From NCBI GenBank assembly GCA_016199255.1, contig JACQHA010000115.1, positions 1-6,609 on the forward strand: a DNA stretch of 6,609 nt. Direction: 5' to 3'. The position numbers and the translations under genes were made by a program. Below, piece after piece: positions 5,501 to 6,609 of the stretch. Numbering within the stretch: the stretch's first letter is position 1; every line of letters starts with the position of its first letter. Origin of the DNA: Deinococcus sp. (GTDB lineage: Bacteria; Deinococcota; Deinococci; JACQHA01). Under the pieces are notes generated by a model, which saw only the letters and a list, made by a program, of their open reading frames with translations, was not told the origin of the DNA and did not search any database.

Positions 5501-6609
5501 CCCTCGAATGCTCAGGTCCCGGTCCTGGGCCAGCGCTTCAAGCGCCTCAGGCGGGCTGGCAATATTAGCCGCCACAGAGCGGCGCAGATCGCGGTCCGGA
5601 TCGCCGGCAAAAGTGAGCAGCGCCAGCGGTGAGGCCTGGGGATCGGCTACCACCTGCTGGCAGAGCCGCCCCGCCAGCTCGCTCACCTCGGGATCGTCAT
5701 CCAGCGACAGATTGCGCAGCGCCTGGGCGCTCAGCCCCCGGTCCCCAGCGGCCGCCAGCCGCAGCGGCCGGGGCACTCCCGCCACCACCCCGCTGTCTGC
5801 ATCACCAAGTAACGACTGCACCAGCTCCTTGGAGGCGCCAGCGTTGCCAGCCACCGCACTGCGCACCCAGGGGTCCGGATCTCTGGCCAGCGCCAAGAGC
5901 AGCTCCCGGCTGGCGCGGGGGTTGCCAGCCACCGCACTGCGCACCCAGGGGTCCGGATCTCCGGCCAGCGCCTCCAGAATGCTGGCGCTGGCGCTTTGAT
6001 TCCCCCCTGCGGCACGCCGCACCCCAGCGTCACTGTCGCCGAAGAGCAACTCCAGCGCCTCTAGGGGGGCCTGGGCATTACTGGCCACGGAGCGGCGCAC
6101 CTCCCGGGAGGCGTCGCTGGCCAGGCTTAACAGCACCGCCGGTGGCGACCTGCCATCACTGGCCCAGGCCAGGCAGCGCTCCGCCGCGGCCTTCCCCACT
6201 TCAGGATCGGTATCACTCACCAGCCGCTGCACCACCGCCACAGCAGCCGCTCCATCCCGGGCCACCGCGAGCCGCACCTCCCGGGGCACGGCGCTGCTCA
6301 CATCATTTTCGCTGTCACCTACCAAGAAGCGCAGCACCCCTAGCGGCGTGCCGGGATTGGCCGCCACGGCGTGGCGTACCCCCGGATCACTGTCGCTGGC
6401 CAACTTAGCCAGCGCCTCAGCTGGCGAGCCGGAATTGGCCGCCACGGCACGTCGCACCTGGATGGAGCCATCGCCCGAGAGAGCCAGCAGCACGCCACTA
6501 GGGGTGCTCACCTCCCCGGCCCAGGCCAGGCAGCGCTGGAGCGCTGCTGAACTCACCTCGGGGTCGGCATCGTTGGCTAGCCGCTGCACCACCGCCACGT
6601 CGGCGCCCG
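2519..6609 (-). CDS. giant LRV/HEAT-like tandem-repeat protein (partial, N-terminus outside window)
   Basis: The frame is open from the TAG at 2519-2521 to the right edge: 1362 complete codons and part of another. The GTG at 6598 is not a convincing start, because the preceding codons (Gly-Ala-Asp) continue the repeat pattern. The regular unit is 26 residues, roughly T-P-x-E-V-L-x-x-L-A-x-D-x-D-x-x-V-R-x-A-V-A-x-N-P-x, with acidic positions 12 and 14, Val17-Arg18 and Asn24. This resembles the leucine-rich-repeat-variant (LRV) family and, more loosely, HEAT repeats: short helical pairs stacking into a superhelix. Counting from 6598, residues 1-1345 divide without remainder into a partial 33-type unit, thirty regular units and eight 34+33 double modules; residues 1346-1359 are a tail. 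No catalytic motif, signal peptide or membrane segment is seen in this part. The family knowledge suggests a binding scaffold; partner and cell location are unknown. The gene converges on the dehydrogenase gene. Confidence 0.88.
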   Translation of the reverse strand, partial: GADVAVVQRLANDADPEVSSAALQRCLAWAGEVSTPSGVLLALSGDGSIQVRRAVAANSGSPAEALAKLASDSDPGVRHAVAANPGTPLGVLRFLVGDSENDVSSAVPREVRLAVARDGAAAVAVVQRLVSDTDPEVGKAAAERCLAWASDGRSPPAVLLSLASDASREVRRSVASNAQAPLEALELLFGDSDAGVRRAAGGNQSASASILEALAGDPDPWVRSAVAGNPRASRELLLALARDPDPWVRSAVAGNAGASKELVQSLLGDADSGVVAGVPRPLRLAAAGDRGLSAQALRNLSLDDDPEVSELAGRLCQQVVADPQASPLALLTFAGDPDRDLRRSVAANIASPPEALEALAQDRDLSIRGAVARNPAAPMAALRAVAMDRDPQVRAAAGANPRAPGDALRQLARDSEVLVRRAVASNPCTPDDMLRALARDPEQQVRLALAENSASPGDLLVNLVGDADQQVGGAVPTSAKLAAAASQATKVPVLQRLGGDTASEVRQRALARRIELARATDTLSDDLGQLAGDAEAQVREAVGRNPRAPADALRQLADDGQPAVRRAVAANAHSPREVLAALSSDSDPWVRQAVAANSGAPEVALERLAKDGHSRIRRAVARNLATPPQVRRRLLADGDSGVVGAIPQELRLELIALPDAPIDVVQRLARDSDSEVRRSAMQRCLELAEDAQAPATALAFLAQDPDPLVRRSLAANVALPLELMQRLSQDADALVRRALAANPGVPKELLFELVADQDAGVRAALPRQIRLIVAHDSQTSLAALAGLLSDPDREIKELARSRCLKLASGADSSPIVLQTLAEFSDPEVRGAVAANSHAPLVALRRLAGDSEAAVYRQVPREVRLGLANDPTAAVDILLRLADDDDAEIRERAMRRAVVLADGEDTRVLLALVPHRAALVRRALAGNAHTPSEALSQLSGDGDSEVRLALARNSSTPRAVLERLGSDSQAEVRRALARHPEVTSASLAMLAEDRDLDVRATVAAVAKTPPEVLRQLASDEDVGVRRAVAGNPRAPAEVLRSLVADLDPSVSSAVPKPARLAVARDPRTSVVVLTRLSADADPESRKAAVGRLLALAADSNVAGEVLAELARSPHSEVRETVARNSSASGEVLDRLSNDGAPQVRRAVAVNPHTPRPTLRSLVGDEDATVVKAVPKEARLAAALDPTTPVEILQRLARDEDYEVHGAAATRCLNLARDPEAMPDTLWVLAGDQDKEVRKLVAGNHNTPAEVLATLARDEDHGVRLAVVANGRTPVELLRSMLKDEHYEIRRVLATNASAPAEVLAQLAQDRDASVREAVARNHSTPTEVLGQLSSDDDWRVRMAVAGNPKSPHRQFERSLAQRR
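2522..2953 (-). repeat. C-terminal run of five regular units and end cap
   Basis: Residues 1216-1345 are five uninterrupted 26-residue units, among them TPAEVLATLARDEDHGVR and APAEVLAQLAQDRDASVR. The protein ends with 14 residues, SPHRQFERSLAQRR, which begin like another unit (S-P) and then become basic, as expected for a closing cap rather than a further repeat. Confidence 0.8.
2954..3154 (-). repeat. 67-residue double module 8
   Basis: Residues 1149-1215. The first half has KAVPKEARLAAALDP, the second ILQRLARDEDYEV and TRCLNLARD. It is the last double module before the C-terminus. Confidence 0.8.
3311..3511 (-). repeat. 67-residue double module 7
   Basis: Residues 1030-1096. The first half has SSAVPKPARLAVARDPR, close to module 1. 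The second half has VLTRLSADADPES and GRLLALAAD, with Leu in place of the cysteine. Two regular units follow. Confidence 0.8.
3824..3895 (-). repeat. shortened regular unit (24 residues)
   Basis: Residues 902-925 (TRVLLALVPHRAALVRRALA and on) keep the second half of the unit but lack the D-x-D loop and two residues. It is the only length exception among thirty regular units. Confidence 0.75.
3896..4096 (-). repeat. 67-residue double module 6
   Basis: Residues 835-901. The first half has QVPREVRLGLANDP. The second half has LLRLADDDDAEI, an unusually acidic loop, and RRAVVLADG without a cysteine. The regular unit directly after it is shortened to 24 residues. Confidence 0.78.
4175..4375 (-). 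repeat. 67-residue double module 5
   Basis: Residues 742-808. The first half has ALPRQIRLIVAHD, the second LAGLLSDPDREI and SRCLKLASG. Only one regular unit separates it from module 6, the shortest spacing in the window. Confidence 0.8.
4532..4732 (-). repeat. 67-residue double module 4
   Basis: Residues 623-689. The first half has AIPQELRLELIALPD, the second VVQRLARDSDSEV and QRCLELAED. Two regular units follow. Confidence 0.8.
5045..5245 (-). repeat. 67-residue double module 3
   Basis: Residues 452-518. The first half has AVPTSAKLAAAAS, where Lys takes the place of the otherwise constant Arg. The second half has VLQRLGGD and ARRIELARA and lacks the cysteine. Four regular units follow. Confidence 0.76.
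5636..5836 (-). repeat. 67-residue double module 2
   Basis: Residues 255-321. The first half has GVPRPLRLAAAGD. The second half is divergent: RLCQQVVAD replaces RCLxLAxD, moving the cysteine by one residue. Five regular units follow. Confidence 0.78.
5837..5992 (-). repeat. pair of nearly identical 78-bp units
   Basis: Two neighbouring regular units (residues 203-228 and 229-254) both contain DPDPWVRSAVAGN. At DNA level, 5843-5894 and 5921-5972 agree over 52 bases with a single mismatch, at an offset of exactly 78. Other neighbouring units in the gene differ far more, so this looks like a recent unit duplication or a gene conversion. Confidence 0.85.
6149..6349 (-). repeat. 67-residue double module 1
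   Basis: Residues 84-150 counting from 6598. The 34-residue half contains AVPREVRLAVARD in place of the usual VRRAVAAN; the 33-residue half contains VVQRL and RCLAWASD. Four regular units follow it before module 2. Confidence 0.8.
6506..6609 (-). repeat. partial 33-type unit at the window edge (C0)
   Basis: The sequence VAVVQRLANDADPEV followed by QRCLAWA aligns with the 33-residue half of the double modules. It matches the next copy (residues 118-150) most closely, sharing VAVVQRL and RCLAWA. A 34-type half would be expected directly upstream, outside the window. Confidence 0.75.

Noticed and set aside
3054..5999. Two long open plus-strand frames (3054-4286 and 4437-5999) opposite the repeat gene
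   Set aside because: They share one frame antisense to the repeat gene, encode Ser/Ala/Arg-rich low-complexity sequence with no family resemblance, and are explained by the GC-rich 78-bp repetition depriving the opposite strand of stops.
2954..6598. CRISPR array or non-coding satellite reading of the 78-bp periodic DNA
   Set aside because: The period is a whole number of codons, one frame is open throughout, and similarity is stronger at protein than at DNA level, so the repetition is coding.

Overview
The window comes from a GC-rich bacterium and holds three protein genes: two incomplete ones running off opposite ends and one complete gene between them. The phylum cannot be fixed from the sequence. 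The high GC, an apparently leaderless gene start, a lipid-anchored sugar-dehydrogenase-family protein and a very long tandem-repeat protein would fit Chloroflexota or a similar environmental lineage, but this is a weak inference. No tRNA, rRNA, CRISPR array, insertion sequence or integrase was seen.

Left (1-967, minus strand): the N-terminal 322 residues of a polytopic membrane glycosyltransferase of the GT-C type (PMT/ArnT-like, GT39 superfamily). This reading frame was recovered by hand translation of the reverse strand and is open to the window edge. A 222-bp divergent intergenic region (968-1189) follows. Its left end carries a TACAAT box so close to the glycosyltransferase ATG that the mRNA may be leaderless.

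Centre (1190-2509, plus strand): a complete 439-residue lipoprotein of the PQQ-dependent glucose/sorbosone dehydrogenase family (six-bladed beta-propeller). It has a clear lipobox and the family's catalytic HPDF motif.

Right (2519 to beyond 6609, minus strand): about 4.1 kb of one giant gene made almost wholly of short alpha-helical repeats resembling the leucine-rich-repeat-variant (LRV)/HEAT class. Parsed by hand, 1359 residues divide into thirty regular 26-residue units (one of them shortened to 24), eight fixed 67-residue double modules (34 + 33), a partial module at the window edge and a 14-residue tail. The true N-terminus lies outside the window. The gene converges on the dehydrogenase gene with 9 bp between the stop codons.

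No shared pathway is evident. The first two proteins are envelope proteins (membrane glycosyl transfer and extracytoplasmic sugar oxidation). The repeat protein is most simply a large binding scaffold of unknown partner. The most notable content is the regular two-level grammar of this repeat protein.
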